Below, piece after piece: positions 9,233-18,175 of a stretch of 64,000 bases of DNA (position 1 is its first letter; each line of letters opens with the position of its first letter). The notes beneath the pieces are model-generated. The model was given only the letters and a program-made list of their open reading frames with translations. It was not told the origin of the DNA and ran no database searches. The DNA is from Martelella mediterranea. GTDB lineage: Bacteria > Pseudomonadota > Alphaproteobacteria > Rhizobiales > Rhizobiaceae. The stretch spans positions 1 to 64,000 of the forward strand of contig NZ_SMAR01000012.1 in the NCBI RefSeq assembly GCF_004342225.1. Direction: 5' to 3'. The translations under genes were made by a program, and so were the position numbers.

Positions 9233-9736
9233 TTGTTTTTTGTCCGAACCGCCATGGAAAGCGATCTCGACGCCGTTCGCGATCTGCTGGAAGTGACCTG
9301 GCACGCAACCTATGATGATATTTTAGGGACGGCGAAGGTCAACGAAATCATTGCAAGCTGGCATTCTGCCAATGCGCTTAAGCTGCGTATGAACCGCAAG
9401 GATAGTGAATTCCTGGTTGCAGACAGCGGCACGCGCATCGGCGGTATGGCCTATGCTGCACCGGATCACGATCGCACAGGCGTCGTCAATCTCAGTCAGC
9501 TTTATGTCCACCCGAACCTTCAGCGTCAGGGGATTGGCCGGGATCTGTTCGCGGAAATCGAAACCTGCTTTCCCAATGCCCGCCGGCTGAGCCTTGAGGT
9601 TGAGCCGGAAAACCAAGCTGCACGGGCTTTTTATGCGGCGCATGGTCTGACCGAAACCGGGCGTACGGAAGACAGTGGTGGTTGTGGTGCCGGTATTCCG
9701 GCGATCGTCATGGAAAAGGACCTGCCCGGTGCCTGA
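9233..9736 (+). CDS. GNAT-family N-acetyltransferase (first of a coupled pair)
   Basis: 167 residues read from TTG 9233. GAGGAG (9221-9226, inside the gatB end) sits six bases upstream of that TTG and the family usually begins a few residues before the AMESDLDAVRDLL helix, so TTG is preferred to ATG 9254. The acetyl-CoA motif is NLQRQGIGRDLFAEIETCF, followed by LEVEPENQAARAFYAAHGL. It begins three bases after gatB and overlaps the next GNAT gene by eight bases, so all three are probably cotranscribed. Substrate unknown. Confidence 0.85.
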   Translation: MFFVRTAMESDLDAVRDLLEVTWHATYDDILGTAKVNEIIASWHSANALKLRMNRKDSEFLVADSGTRIGGMAYAAPDHDRTGVVNLSQLYVHPNLQRQGIGRDLFAEIETCFPNARRLSLEVEPENQAARAFYAAHGLTETGRTEDSGGCGAGIPAIVMEKDLPGA

Positions 9737-10199
9737 TTTTAAAGACGTGGTCATTCGCGAGGCGCGGGCAGAAGACCTTGAAGCGCTGGTCGCGATTTTC
9801 GCAAGCGACGATAAAGGCGGGCACGGGGATACCACGGATCCGGAGGCATTCTCAGACTATCGCGAAGCCTTTGAAGCGATTGCCGCGTCTGCGAATGACA
9901 CGCTCTATGTGGCCGAATCGGATGGCGGCATTGTTGGTACTTTTCAGACGACATATTCGCGGTCCTTACCCGGACGCGGCGGTGCCAATCTGATTCTCGA
10001 AGCGGTTCAGACCCACCCGGATTATCGCGGTAAGGGCATTGGCAAGACAATGGTTCAGGCCGCAATTGACGAGGCTCATATCCGTGGGTGCCGCCTCATT
10101 CAGCTGATGAGCAACGCCCAGCGCACAGATGCGCACCGCTTTTATGAGCGCATGGGTTTCAGACAATCCCATCTTGGGTTTAAAATGAAGCTTAAGTAG
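9729..10199 (+). CDS. GNAT-family N-acetyltransferase (second of a coupled pair)
   Basis: 156 residues from GTG 9729, giving VPDFKDVVIREARAEDLEAL, the normal GNAT opening. The start overlaps the end of the preceding gene by eight bases, which indicates translational coupling. Motif A is HPDYRGKGIGKTMVQAAIDEA, followed by LMSNAQRTDAHRFYERMGF, a C-terminal pattern common in L-amino-acid or small-molecule acetyltransferases. The two paralogues share only the fold signature. Confidence 0.87.
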   Translation: MPDFKDVVIREARAEDLEALVAIFASDDKGGHGDTTDPEAFSDYREAFEAIAASANDTLYVAESDGGIVGTFQTTYSRSLPGRGGANLILEAVQTHPDYRGKGIGKTMVQAAIDEAHIRGCRLIQLMSNAQRTDAHRFYERMGFRQSHLGFKMKLK

Positions 10200-10307
10200 C
10201 CCGAAGCGTGACCGAAGCCTCTGGACAAGCGCGGCCTTAAGCGCCATACACTGGGCGAGGATTTTTAGGCTTATGCCCGCTTTGCCTGTCGTGACGAAGG
10301 ATGAAAG

Positions 10308-10706
10308 ATGGCAAATTTTCTGACGAAGATGTTTACCTGGTGGAACGGTTCTACGATCGGAACCGACGTATTCACCCGCCGTTTCGGTAAGAAAGTTGGC
10401 GAAGATCAGTTTGGCAATGTCTATTACGAAGGTGGAAAATCGACCTACGGTCTGACGCGCCGCTGGGTCATTTACAACGGATATGCAGAAGCTTCTGCAA
10501 TCCCGCCCGGCTGGCATGGCTGGATGCATCATCGCACGGACACGCCCCCACCGCAGCAGACTTATACGGCCCGGGAATGGGAAAAGCCCCATCACCCGAA
10601 TCGTACAGGAACAGCACAGTCTTACCGTCCGCCGGGTTCGCTTGCCGTGAAGGGTGAACGCCCGAAGGTGACTGGCGATTACGACGCCTGGACCCCCGGA
10701 AGCTGA
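10308..10706 (+). CDS. NDUFA12-family NADH:ubiquinone oxidoreductase supernumerary subunit
   Basis: 132 residues. The order WWNGSTIGTDVFT, GKKVGEDQFGNVYYEGG, RRWVIYNGYAEASAIPPGWHGWMHH, TAREWEKPHHPNRTGT and a C-terminal DYDAWTPGS is the NDUFA12 signature seen in alphaproteobacteria and mitochondria. It is an accessory subunit of respiratory complex I. Here, as is common in the order, it lies away from the nuo operon and just before a DUF2155 gene. Confidence 0.94.
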   Translation: MANFLTKMFTWWNGSTIGTDVFTRRFGKKVGEDQFGNVYYEGGKSTYGLTRRWVIYNGYAEASAIPPGWHGWMHHRTDTPPPQQTYTAREWEKPHHPNRTGTAQSYRPPGSLAVKGERPKVTGDYDAWTPGS

Positions 10707-10758
10707 CCGCGTTTTGCCGCATTTTGCCTTTAGCCAGTTTGCGGTCCGGTATTATTTC

Positions 10759-10785
10759 AAAGCGCGGCCATGGGTCGCGCTTTTT
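10759..10785 (+). terminator. Rho-independent terminator after the NDUFA12 gene
   Basis: Stem AAAGCGCGGCC (10759-10769) / GGTCGCGCTTT (10773-10783) with one G-T pair, loop ATG, T-run 10781-10785. The next gene's ribosome site begins just after it. Confidence 0.85.
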
Positions 10786-10796
10786 GCATGAGGGAT

Positions 10797-11246
10797 ATGA
10801 TGGCTATAGCTGGGAAGAAAATCGGGCAGGCAGTAACAGCACTGCTGGCACTTACCGCTTTTACGGGGGGGATGCAGAGCGTTCCGGCTTCAGCTGCGCG
10901 CGTCGAAAATCCGGTGGCCGTGTTCGGTGGAATCGACAAGATCACCGGCCGGACTTACACGTTTAATGCCTATGTCGGTGAGACTGTTCAGTTTGGCCGT
11001 TTGCAGGTGACACCGCGTGTCTGTTACTCGCGTGACGATACCGAGAAGCAGCAGATTGATGCCTTTGTACAGGTTGATAAGGTTTCTCTGCAAAACGAGA
11101 TCGGTCGTATCTTCTCTGGCTGGATGTTTGCCGACTCGCCAGCGCTGAATGCCGTGCAGGATCCGATCTATGATGTGTGGCTGACAGATTGCGTCCAGCA
11201 GGCGGATGTGCCCCCGCCGGAGCGTGTCGACACTGGCTCTCAGTGA
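10797..11246 (+). CDS. DUF2155 domain-containing exported protein
   Basis: About 149 residues from ATG 10797 (ATG 10800 is equally possible); an in-frame ATG at 10770 lies in the terminator loop and is rejected. Signal peptide: AIAGKKIGQAVTALLALTAF...SVPASAA. The mature part contains GGIDKITGRTYTFNAYVGE, VTPRVCYSRDDTEK and GWMFADSPALNAVQDPIYDVWL, the DUF2155 pattern of alphaproteobacteria. Two conserved cysteines (CYSR and TDC) could form a disulphide. Function unknown; it conserves linkage with NDUFA12 and aat. Confidence 0.9.
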   Translation: MMAIAGKKIGQAVTALLALTAFTGGMQSVPASAARVENPVAVFGGIDKITGRTYTFNAYVGETVQFGRLQVTPRVCYSRDDTEKQQIDAFVQVDKVSLQNEIGRIFSGWMFADSPALNAVQDPIYDVWLTDCVQQADVPPPERVDTGSQ

Positions 11247-11352
11247 ACGTTTACTACTTCGCTTTATAGGCTGCGACTGCCTTGGATTTTGGAGCCTTTT
11301 AAAAGCCGGCATAGCGGGTACCGGTTGCCTTTTTGCATTTTCTGAACCAACA

Positions 11353-11368
11353 AATATGCTAGTCTGCA
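11353..11368. promoter_or_regulatory. Candidate GntR-type operator before the pectin methylesterase gene
   Basis: AATATGCTAGTCTGCA matches 14 of 16 bases with the sequence at 32345-32360 between uxaC and the GntR regulator. Here the core is an ATGC-N6-GCAT inverted repeat (11356-11369). It lies 52 bases before the methylesterase start. The shared site suggests control by the window's GntR protein. Confidence 0.5.
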
Positions 11369-11420
11369 TTTAGGCATTTGCTGACTGGCGAAGGCCTGTT
11401 TTTTGTTGAGGAGGTCTTTT

Positions 11421-12833
11421 ATGTCGGTCGCCCGCCCGCAGCTCAACGCAGAGCAAGCCAGGTATTTCCATTATTCTGAAGTTTTAAAATATACCGGCAG
11501 AGCTGGCGCTGAATGCCTTGATCCGTGGGATCCGAAGGCAGACCTTTTTATGAAAGGCGAAGCGTCGGTCATCCCGGACTATACTGTCAGTAAAAACGAA
11601 GACGGATGTTTCGGGACCATTCAGGCAGCCATCAGCCAGGCTGTTACTGATGCCAGAAATGCAAGGGCGCACAGGCGCTTCTATGTGGCTGTGAAGCCCG
11701 GTCTCTATGAAGAACTGGTCTATATTCCAAGATTGATCGTTGATGGCGTGTCGGTTCCCATCACCCTTTACGGAACAGATCAGAATGCTGAAAACACGAC
11801 CATTCGTATTGCGATCGATCAGGGCATGTCAGGAGAAGCCTACCGCAATGCGTTTTCAGCCGCTATGGAGGGTCTTGCCCCTGAAATCCGTGATATCTTC
11901 CGGGCCAATGCGACGTTGCCAAGGTTATCAACGGAGAATGCCTGTGTGCTTCGGGTCGAGAATGATGGCTTTCAGGCCAGGAATCTGACCATCCACAACA
12001 GCTATAACTGTGACCGCGCTGATGAAAACTCCAAGTGTGATCACGGCAAAGGCGGTCCAAAAAACGATGCCGGGCAATTTTCCAAAGGCTGGCATCAGGC
12101 CGTCGCCGCACTGATCCATAATGCCGACTGCGTACATTTCGATAATGTCCGTTTCAAAAGCTTTCAGGATACACTCTATTTCAAGGGTCGGGTGCCTGGC
12201 GAAACCGTCCGGTCGTTTTATACAAACTGCTATATCGAAGGTGATATCGATTTCATTTTTGGCCGTTCGACGGCGTTCTTCGAGCGATGCGAAATCCGCT
12301 CTCTTGGTTCGCGCGTTTCCCACACCTATGTCGTCGCGCCGTCAACCAATATGCTGACGCGTTACGGCATTGTCTTTAACGATTGCGATTTCACCCATGA
12401 CAACAGCGTGGCTGCGAAGCAGGGAACGTTTTCACTCGGTCGGCAGTGGTTTCAGTCCGTCAGAGCAACGCCTTATGGCGTTCCGAATATCGAGGGTTAT
12501 GAGACCCATCTGGCTGAAACGTCCGAGTTCGATCATCCGCCGAAGGGGACGATTTCACTCGATGTGCTGGAAGCGGTTGGCAAATGCGTCATCATGAATT
12601 CGCGGATCGGAGCGCACATTAACGCTTCGGCGCCCTGGGATGACTGGAGCGGCGGGCGCCGGAATGCGGACGGAGAGTTTATGCCCGGCGAATGGAATAC
12701 CCGCTATCGTCCGGCACAGTATTCGTCCGATGTTTTTTTCGAGAACCTGTCTCAATGGCTTTTGAAAGAGGGTTTGTCTTATGAGCGGCCAAACCCTGCA
12801 GAGCCGTGGCTGGCTGAATTCAATAACCGCTAG
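11421..12833 (+). CDS. Pectin methylesterase (CE8 family), no signal peptide
   Basis: 470 residues from ATG 11421, chosen for GAGGAGG at 11408-11414. Right-handed beta-helix pectinesterase that removes methyl esters from homogalacturonan. Landmarks, numbered from this ATG: HQAVAAL near 225, FQDTLYF with the acid/base Asp at about 250, IEGDIDFIFGR with the nucleophile Asp at about 277, and LGRQW near 429. The N-terminus (SVARPQLNAEQARYFHY) has no signal peptide or lipobox, so the enzyme is predicted to be cytoplasmic and to act on imported methylated oligogalacturonides, as proposed for PaeY/PemB-like enzymes on small substrates. It sits alone between housekeeping genes, about 10 kb from the pectin block. 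Confidence 0.88.
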   Translation: MSVARPQLNAEQARYFHYSEVLKYTGRAGAECLDPWDPKADLFMKGEASVIPDYTVSKNEDGCFGTIQAAISQAVTDARNARAHRRFYVAVKPGLYEELVYIPRLIVDGVSVPITLYGTDQNAENTTIRIAIDQGMSGEAYRNAFSAAMEGLAPEIRDIFRANATLPRLSTENACVLRVENDGFQARNLTIHNSYNCDRADENSKCDHGKGGPKNDAGQFSKGWHQAVAALIHNADCVHFDNVRFKSFQDTLYFKGRVPGETVRSFYTNCYIEGDIDFIFGRSTAFFERCEIRSLGSRVSHTYVVAPSTNMLTRYGIVFNDCDFTHDNSVAAKQGTFSLGRQWFQSVRATPYGVPNIEGYETHLAETSEFDHPPKGTISLDVLEAVGKCVIMNSRIGAHINASAPWDDWSGGRRNADGEFMPGEWNTRYRPAQYSSDVFFENLSQWLLKEGLSYERPNPAEPWLAEFNNR

Positions 12834-12842
12834 ATTACGACC

Positions 12843-13460
12843 TCAGGGAAACGGCTGATCGGGCCAGACAAGTGCTGCATTCAGCAGCGTCATGTATTCC
12901 TCCTTGGGAAGATCGATCGCCCCCATTGTTTTCAGATGCTCTGTGGTGAATTGCGTGTCGAGAAGCAGGAAATTGTTGGCGGAAAGACGCTCGACAAGGT
13001 GAACGAGGCAAATTTTTGAAGCATTGCTGCGGCGTGAAAACATGCTTTCGCCGAAGAAAGCCGCTTTCAGCGACACGCCATAGAGGCCACCGACGAGCCG
13101 GCCATCTTCATAAGCCTCAACACTATGCGCATGTCCCATGCGATGCAGCTCATTATAGAGCGCGCGAATTTCGGCATTGATCCATGTTTGTGGCCGGTCA
13201 GGCGCCGGTTCTGCGCAGGCGGCAATGACACCATCAAAGTCATGGTTGAATCGAATTTCATAGGGTTGCCTGCGCATGAATTTGCGCAGGCTGTGCGATA
13301 CATGCAGCCCATCTAAAGGGATGATGCCGCGGATCTCAGGCTCGACCCAGAAAAGCTCTGTGTCTTCGGCTGATTCAGACATAGGAAACAGGCCAATGCT
13401 ATAAGCATTCAAAAGGAGTTCCGGCGTTATTCCGCTGCCTTTTGCTGCCTTGTCTTCCAT
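12843..13460 (-). CDS. aat: Leucyl/phenylalanyl-tRNA--protein transferase
   Basis: 205 residues. Landmarks: [86 protein letters not shown] and [20 protein letters not shown]. It transfers Leu or Phe from tRNA to N-terminal Arg/Lys/Met of proteins and so creates N-degrons for ClpS-ClpAP. It is ten bases upstream of accC in the leftward accB-accC-aat arrangement, and its end nearly meets that of the convergent methylesterase. Confidence 0.96.
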   Translation of the reverse strand: MEDKAAKGSGITPELLLNAYSIGLFPMSESAEDTELFWVEPEIRGIIPLDGLHVSHSLRKFMRRQPYEIRFNHDFDGVIAACAEPAPDRPQTWINAEIRALYNELHRMGHAHSVEAYEDGRLVGGLYGVSLKAAFFGESMFSRRSNASKICLVHLVERLSANNFLLLDTQFTTEHLKTMGAIDLPKEEYMTLLNAALVWPDQPFP

Positions 13461-13470
13461 GGCCTCTCAG

Positions 13471-14817
13471 CTATTTTGCCTTGTTTTCCAGATAGTGCTC
13501 AAGCCAGTGAATGTCATAGTCGCCATTGGCGATGTCCTGATTTGCTATCAGATCCTGAAAAAGCGGCAGGGTCGTGTCAATGCCATCAACCACGAACTCG
13601 TCGAGCGCGCGTTTCAGACGCATCATGCATTCCACACGTGTGCGGCCATGCACAATGAGCTTGCCGATCAGGCTGTCATAATAGGGCGGAATTTTATAGC
13701 CCTGATAAACGCCGGAATCGATACGAACGCCAAGACCGCCGGGCGCATGAAAGTGGCTGATCGTGCCCGGCGAAGGCCGGAACGTGGCCGCGTTTTCAGC
13801 GTTGATACGGCATTCAATCGCGTGACCGGAAAAGAAGATCTGGTCTTGCGTGACAGAAAGCCCGGCGCCTGCTGCGACCCGGATCTGCTCATGGACAAGA
13901 TCGATGCCGGTGATGGCTTCTGTCACCGGATGCTCCACCTGAAGGCGGGTGTTCATTTCGATGAAATAGAACTCGCCGTTTTCGTAGAGAAACTCGATCG
14001 TGCCTGCACCACGATACTTCATCTTGCGCATGGCTTCGGCACAGACTTCGCCGATCTTCATGCGCTGCTCGACGTTGAGTGCCGGTGAATTGGCTTCTTC
14101 CCACACCTTCTGGTGACGGCGCTGAAGCGAACAATCGCGCTCACCCAAGTGAACAGCGGCACCTTCGCCATCTCCGAAGACCTGGACTTCGATATGACGC
14201 GGTGTATCGAGATATTTCTCCATATAAACCGAATCATTGCCAAAGGCTGCACCAGCTTCGCCGCGCGCAGTGCGGTAAGCTTCCAGAAGGTCATCCTTCG
14301 AGCGGGCAAGCTTCATGCCGCGACCGCCGCCGCCAGCCGTGGCCTTGATCAGAACGGGATATCCGATCTCATCGGCAACCTGCAGTGCGTCTTCATCCGT
14401 GTCCACGGAGCCGCCGGAGCCGGGGACGACCGGGATGCCAAGATCTTCCGCTGTTGTTTTGGCGGTGATCTTGTCACCCATCATGCGGATATGTTCACTC
14501 GTCGGACCGATGAAGGTGATGCCGTGCGCTTCAAGGATTTCAGCGAACTTGGCATTTTCCGAAAGAAAACCATAACCTGGATGAACCGCATCGGCGCCGG
14601 TGATCTCGCAAGCGGCGACGATCTGGTGGATATTGAGGTAGCTATCGCGTGATGAGGGCGGGCCGATACACACACTTTCATCGGCTAGCCGCACATGCAT
14701 GGCGTTGGCGTCGGCGGTGGAGTGGACCGCGACGGTCGCAATGCCAAGCTCTTTGCAGGCCCGTTGAACGCGAAGCGCGATTTCGCCGCGATTGGCGATC
14801 AGAATTTTCGAAAACAT
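13471..14817 (-). CDS. accC: Acetyl-CoA carboxylase, biotin carboxylase subunit
   Basis: 448 residues from ATG 14817 (MFSKILIANRGEIALR), the canonical opening. A GTG at 14835 that overlaps the accB stop is possible but adds only VTDPRA. ATP-grasp landmarks: GFLSENAKFAEI, PVVPGSGG, the glycine-rich lid ATAGGGGRGMKLA, ERDCSLQRRHQKVWEEANSP and EFYFIEMNTRLQVEHPVTE. It carboxylates the biotin carried by AccB, the first step of malonyl-CoA synthesis. Confidence 0.97.
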   Translation of the reverse strand: MFSKILIANRGEIALRVQRACKELGIATVAVHSTADANAMHVRLADESVCIGPPSSRDSYLNIHQIVAACEITGADAVHPGYGFLSENAKFAEILEAHGITFIGPTSEHIRMMGDKITAKTTAEDLGIPVVPGSGGSVDTDEDALQVADEIGYPVLIKATAGGGGRGMKLARSKDDLLEAYRTARGEAGAAFGNDSVYMEKYLDTPRHIEVQVFGDGEGAAVHLGERDCSLQRRHQKVWEEANSPALNVEQRMKIGEVCAEAMRKMKYRGAGTIEFLYENGEFYFIEMNTRLQVEHPVTEAITGIDLVHEQIRVAAGAGLSVTQDQIFFSGHAIECRINAENAATFRPSPGTISHFHAPGGLGVRIDSGVYQGYKIPPYYDSLIGKLIVHGRTRVECMMRLKRALDEFVVDGIDTTLPLFQDLIANQDIANGDYDIHWLEHYLENKAK

Positions 14818-14831
14818 CGCTCTTGGATCCG

Positions 14832-15305
14832 TCACTCGATTACGACCAGCGGCTCATCAAATTCGACCGGTTGCGCGTCGTCGACCAGAATTTCAACGAC
14901 CTTACCGCTCTTCGGCGCCGGAATCTGGTTCATCGTTTTCATGGCTTCGATGATCAGAAGCGTCTGGCCTTCCTTAACGTTGGCACCGACCTCGATAAAC
15001 GGACGCGCGCCAGGAGCAGGGGCGAGGTAGACAGTGCCAACCATCGGGGCCTTGATCGCCTGGTCGTGTTTGCTCGAAGCGGCCGGAGCTGCTGCCGGGG
15101 CAGGCACTGCAGCAGGCGCGGGTGCTGCAGCGGGCGCAGGCGCATAAGAAACCTGTTGCGCTGCCGGAGCGACGGTGATCTCACGTGCAACCCGGATATG
15201 AAGGTTATCATGCTCGACTTCGATCTCGGTCAGGTCGGTGTCTTTCAGGATGACGGCAAGCTCACGCACCAGCTCTGCGTCGATTGCCTTCTTCTGGTCT
15301 GCCAT
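14832..15305 (-). CDS. accB: Acetyl-CoA carboxylase, biotin carboxyl carrier protein
   Basis: 157 residues. A mobile Ala/Pro-rich linker (about 55-80) separates an N-terminal [28 protein letters not shown] region from the biotinyl domain. The biotin-accepting lysine is in [11 protein letters not shown] (EAMKxM motif). It swings carboxybiotin between AccC and the AccAD transferase. The stop overlaps the region of the accC start. Confidence 0.97.
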   Translation of the reverse strand: MADQKKAIDAELVRELAVILKDTDLTEIEVEHDNLHIRVAREITVAPAAQQVSYAPAPAAAPAPAAVPAPAAAPAASSKHDQAIKAPMVGTVYLAPAPGARPFIEVGANVKEGQTLLIIEAMKTMNQIPAPKSGKVVEILVDDAQPVEFDEPLVVIE

Positions 15306-15326
15306 GGGTGTTTTCCTTTGTTCTTT

Positions 15327-15764
15327 TTATTCCGTGAGGTTTTTCAGCGCACGAAGTGCAAGCAGGTAGCTGTCCGGACCGAAGCCGCAGATCATGCCTT
15401 TCGCTGCCGGGGCGATCATGCTCTTGTGGCGGAATTCCTCACGGGCATGAATATTCGATATATGTAGCTCAACAACCGGTATGGATATTGAGCGGACCGC
15501 ATCGTGAAGCGCTATGGACGTATGGCCATAGGCCCCTGGATTGATTGCCACACCTGCTGCTGCATCATCGGCCTCGTGAAGCCAGTCAACCAGCATGCCT
15601 TCGTGGTTTGTCTGCCGGAAATCGATCTGAAAACCGATAGACTGAGCTTCTTCACGGCAAGCTTTCTCGATTGCAGCGAGCGTCATATCACCATAGATAC
15701 CAGGCTCGCGCTTGCCCAGAAGATTGATGTTCGGACCATTTAGGACAAAGACAGTGCGTGTCAT
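15327..15764 (-). CDS. aroQ: 3-dehydroquinate dehydratase, type II
   Basis: 145 residues, the normal type II size. VLNGPNINLLGKREPGIYG carries the active-site Tyr and Asn region, FRQTNHEGMLVDWLHEA the lid residues, NPGAYGHTSIALHDAV the catalytic Asn/Gly loop and VELHISNIHAREEFR the catalytic His. It converts dehydroquinate to dehydroshikimate in the shikimate pathway. Leading gene of aroQ-accB-accC-aat. Confidence 0.97.
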   Translation of the reverse strand: MTRTVFVLNGPNINLLGKREPGIYGDMTLAAIEKACREEAQSIGFQIDFRQTNHEGMLVDWLHEADDAAAGVAINPGAYGHTSIALHDAVRSISIPVVELHISNIHAREEFRHKSMIAPAAKGMICGFGPDSYLLALRALKNLTE

Positions 15765-15886
15765 ACGTCAATTCCAGTTTCGAGACCACCTATAGACGCT
15801 CACGCCTTTCAGGAAAAGCCCTTTCAGCGGATACTAAAAGGGCCTGGTTAATTGTGGTTTGCGGGATCAGAAGAAATGCTCTTGCC

Positions 15887-16702
15887 TCAAGAGCAGGTCG
15901 CGCTGCCGCATTCCCTTACATTATCGATGCGATCCTGCAGCGTGTCCGCGCCAACAGCACCACTGATTAAGGCGTCTCCCACGATATAGGCAGGTGTGCC
16001 ATTGACGCCGATGGAGCTTGCGAGCGCGAAATGCTCCTGAAGGGCTTCATCGCCAGGATAATCAACCATTGCCTGCTGCATCGTTTCTGCGTCAAAGCCA
16101 AGAGAGTCCGCAACTGCAAGTGCTGTATCTTCGGTTGCGCGACCGCCGGATTGCATCAGGGCCCGGTGAAAGTCTTCGTATTTTTCAGGAGCGATCCGCA
16201 TGAAAGCGTAAGAAACCCGCTGCACAGCTTCAGATTCTGGGCCGAGAACCGGTATTTCCTTCAGGATGAAGCGCACATCGTCATTCGTTGCGATAAGCTC
16301 ATCCATGTCTGCCAGCGCACGTCTGCAGTAGCCGCAATTGTAGTCGAAGAATTCGACAACAGTGATGGCGCCGTCCGGGTTGCCCAGCTCGAAATCATAG
16401 TCGGGCTGATAGAGCTTTTCCTGGTTCTGGGCGAGAACTTCGGCCGCAGCCTTTTGCTGTTCGGCCACCTGCTTTTCTCTGAGCGCGGCCTGAACGTCCA
16501 GAAGGATTTCAGGGTTTTCAAGAAGGTAATCGCGGATCTGCGGACCAATATCCTGATCTTCAGAGACAGCAGCAGCTTGTGTCTCGTTTTGGTCGCTTCC
16601 CGGCGTGCCATAGTGATAGATCGCAGCAGTCGTGGCGGCTGCCGTTGCGATCGCTGTTGCAAAAACAGCTGCAACTGCCAGTGTCGTTCCCTTCGCAGAC
16701 AT
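15887..16702 (-). CDS. DsbA-family thiol:disulphide interchange protein
   Basis: 271 residues. An N-terminal hydrophobic segment (LAVAAVFATAIATAAATTAAI) serves as signal or anchor, then a coiled Gln/Ala-rich helix at about 65-100 (REKQVAEQQKAAAEVLAQ). The thioredoxin-like domain follows, with the CGYC active site at 123-126 in VVEFFDYNCGYCRR and the cis-Pro loop VNGTPAYIVG near 235. This layout resembles the Com1/DsbA-like oxidoreductases of alphaproteobacteria. It ends in a Cys pair (ECGSATC). Periplasmic oxidation or isomerisation of disulphides is likely. Confidence 0.9.
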   Translation of the reverse strand: MSAKGTTLAVAAVFATAIATAAATTAAIYHYGTPGSDQNETQAAAVSEDQDIGPQIRDYLLENPEILLDVQAALREKQVAEQQKAAAEVLAQNQEKLYQPDYDFELGNPDGAITVVEFFDYNCGYCRRALADMDELIATNDDVRFILKEIPVLGPESEAVQRVSYAFMRIAPEKYEDFHRALMQSGGRATEDTALAVADSLGFDAETMQQAMVDYPGDEALQEHFALASSIGVNGTPAYIVGDALISGAVGADTLQDRIDNVRECGSATCS

Positions 16703-16944
16703 GCGTTCCCCTTCAAACGGTCAATAAGGTGGTTTATCGCGTAAGAACCAAATGTGGGGAAATGTCGGCATTGTCCAGACTGAGTGTGTGGTTTATCCCG
16801 TTTCAACCATCAAAATTTCTTTTTTTGGGCTTTTCTGTCCAGAACGACCCAGAACGACAATGAACGACGCATGCCCGCTTTAAAAAAAAACGAGTCCGGA
16901 TCACGAGGGGCGGTTCGGGTTCCAACCAAGATAAGGATTGTTCC

Positions 16945-18102
16945 ATGCTCACGCCTTCCGGTCGCAGCGATATCGATTCATTTCTGGCGATGGATGTTCT
17001 CGCAGAAGCCAACAGACGAAAAGCCGAAGGAAAGCCGGTTATTTCGCTCGCTGTCGGTCAGCCATCGCATCCGGCACCAGATCTTGCTCTGAATGCGGCG
17101 CGGAATGCTCTGTCTCACGGGCATTTCGGTTATACCGATGCTTTTGGTCTGCAGTCACTGCGTGTCGCGATCGCAAAAGACTATGAGACGCGCATGGGGC
17201 TGAAGATCGATCCGGCGCGGATCGCAGTGACAACGGGCTCGTCAGCGGGTTTTAATCTTGCGTTCCTGGCGTTGTTTGATGCCGGTGATGCCGTTGCAAT
17301 CGCGCGACCGGGCTATCCGGCCTATCGCAATATCCTGAAGGCTCTGGATCTGAAGGTCATCGAGGTGGAGGCTGACAGGGCGCATGATTTCACCATCACA
17401 CCGGAAAGTCTTGAAGCGGCAGAAAAAGAACACGGCGTTCGTTTCAAGGGCGTTCTTCTGGCAAGCCCCGCCAACCCGACGGGCACGGTCACCGGCAGGG
17501 CGGCACTGAAACATCTTTCAGACTGGTGTTCCGAGCGCGGCACGGCCTTCATCTCCGACGAGATTTATCACGGTCTGGTTTTTTCCGGTGAAGAGGTCTC
17601 CGCTCTGGCCGTCACCGATGAGGCGATCATCATCAACTCGTTTTCTAAATATTATTGCATGACCGGCTGGCGCATCGGCTGGATGGTTCTGCCTGAGCGG
17701 TTGATCCGGGTGTTTGAGCAACTGGCGCAGAATATTTACATTTCCGCACCTGAGTTTTCTCAGATTGCCGCAGAGGCTGCGCTTCAGGCGCGCGCGCAGC
17801 TTGATCAGTATCGGGAGATCTATCGTAAAAACAGAGCGTTCCTGGTCAATGCACTGCCAGAGATTGGCCTGCCGGTTGTCTCTCCGGTGGACGGTGCGTT
17901 TTATGCCTATGTCGATGTCAGTGCCCACTCAAATGACAGCATGGCGTTCTCGAAGCGAATGCTGTCAGAAATTGATGTTGCGGCAACGCCGGGGGCGGAC
18001 TTCGATCCCGTCAGCGGAAACCAGTTTCTGCGTCTTTCTTATGCAGGAACGGAAGCCGAGATTCGCGAAGCAATTGAACGCATCGGAAACTGGCTGGCCT
18101 GA
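16945..18102 (+). CDS. PLP-dependent aminotransferase, class I/II
   Basis: 385 residues. Fold type I aminotransferase: SLAVGQPSHPAPD near the start, TTGSSAGFNLAFLALFDAGD (cofactor phosphate region), LLASPANPTGTV, FISDEIYHGLVF (Asp and Tyr contacts to PLP) and the Schiff-base lysine in NSFSKYYCMTGWRIGW. The C-terminal RLSYAG supplies the substrate-carboxylate Arg. Close to aspartate/aromatic-type AATs, but the amino donor cannot be fixed from motifs. Single-gene unit ending at a bidirectional terminator. Confidence 0.9.
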   Translation: MLTPSGRSDIDSFLAMDVLAEANRRKAEGKPVISLAVGQPSHPAPDLALNAARNALSHGHFGYTDAFGLQSLRVAIAKDYETRMGLKIDPARIAVTTGSSAGFNLAFLALFDAGDAVAIARPGYPAYRNILKALDLKVIEVEADRAHDFTITPESLEAAEKEHGVRFKGVLLASPANPTGTVTGRAALKHLSDWCSERGTAFISDEIYHGLVFSGEEVSALAVTDEAIIINSFSKYYCMTGWRIGWMVLPERLIRVFEQLAQNIYISAPEFSQIAAEAALQARAQLDQYREIYRKNRAFLVNALPEIGLPVVSPVDGAFYAYVDVSAHSNDSMAFSKRMLSEIDVAATPGADFDPVSGNQFLRLSYAGTEAEIREAIERIGNWLA

Positions 18103-18120
18103 ATTTCCGGTCATGGTCAC

Positions 18121-18155
18121 AAAAAAAGCCAGCCCCGAAAGGCTGGCTTTTAAAA
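18121..18155. terminator. Bidirectional rho-independent terminator
   Basis: Perfect stem AAAAGCCAGCC (18124-18134) / GGCTGGCTTTT (18141-18151), loop CCGAAA, with A-run and T-run on both sides. It serves the aminotransferase gene (+) and bipA (-), which converge here. Confidence 0.92.
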
Positions 18156-18175
18156 CATAAACAACGATCAACGGA

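Noticed and set aside
7856-9304. 482-codon ORF on the minus strand of gatB
   Set aside because: Shadow of gatB in a GC-rich reading frame; gatB is unmistakable.
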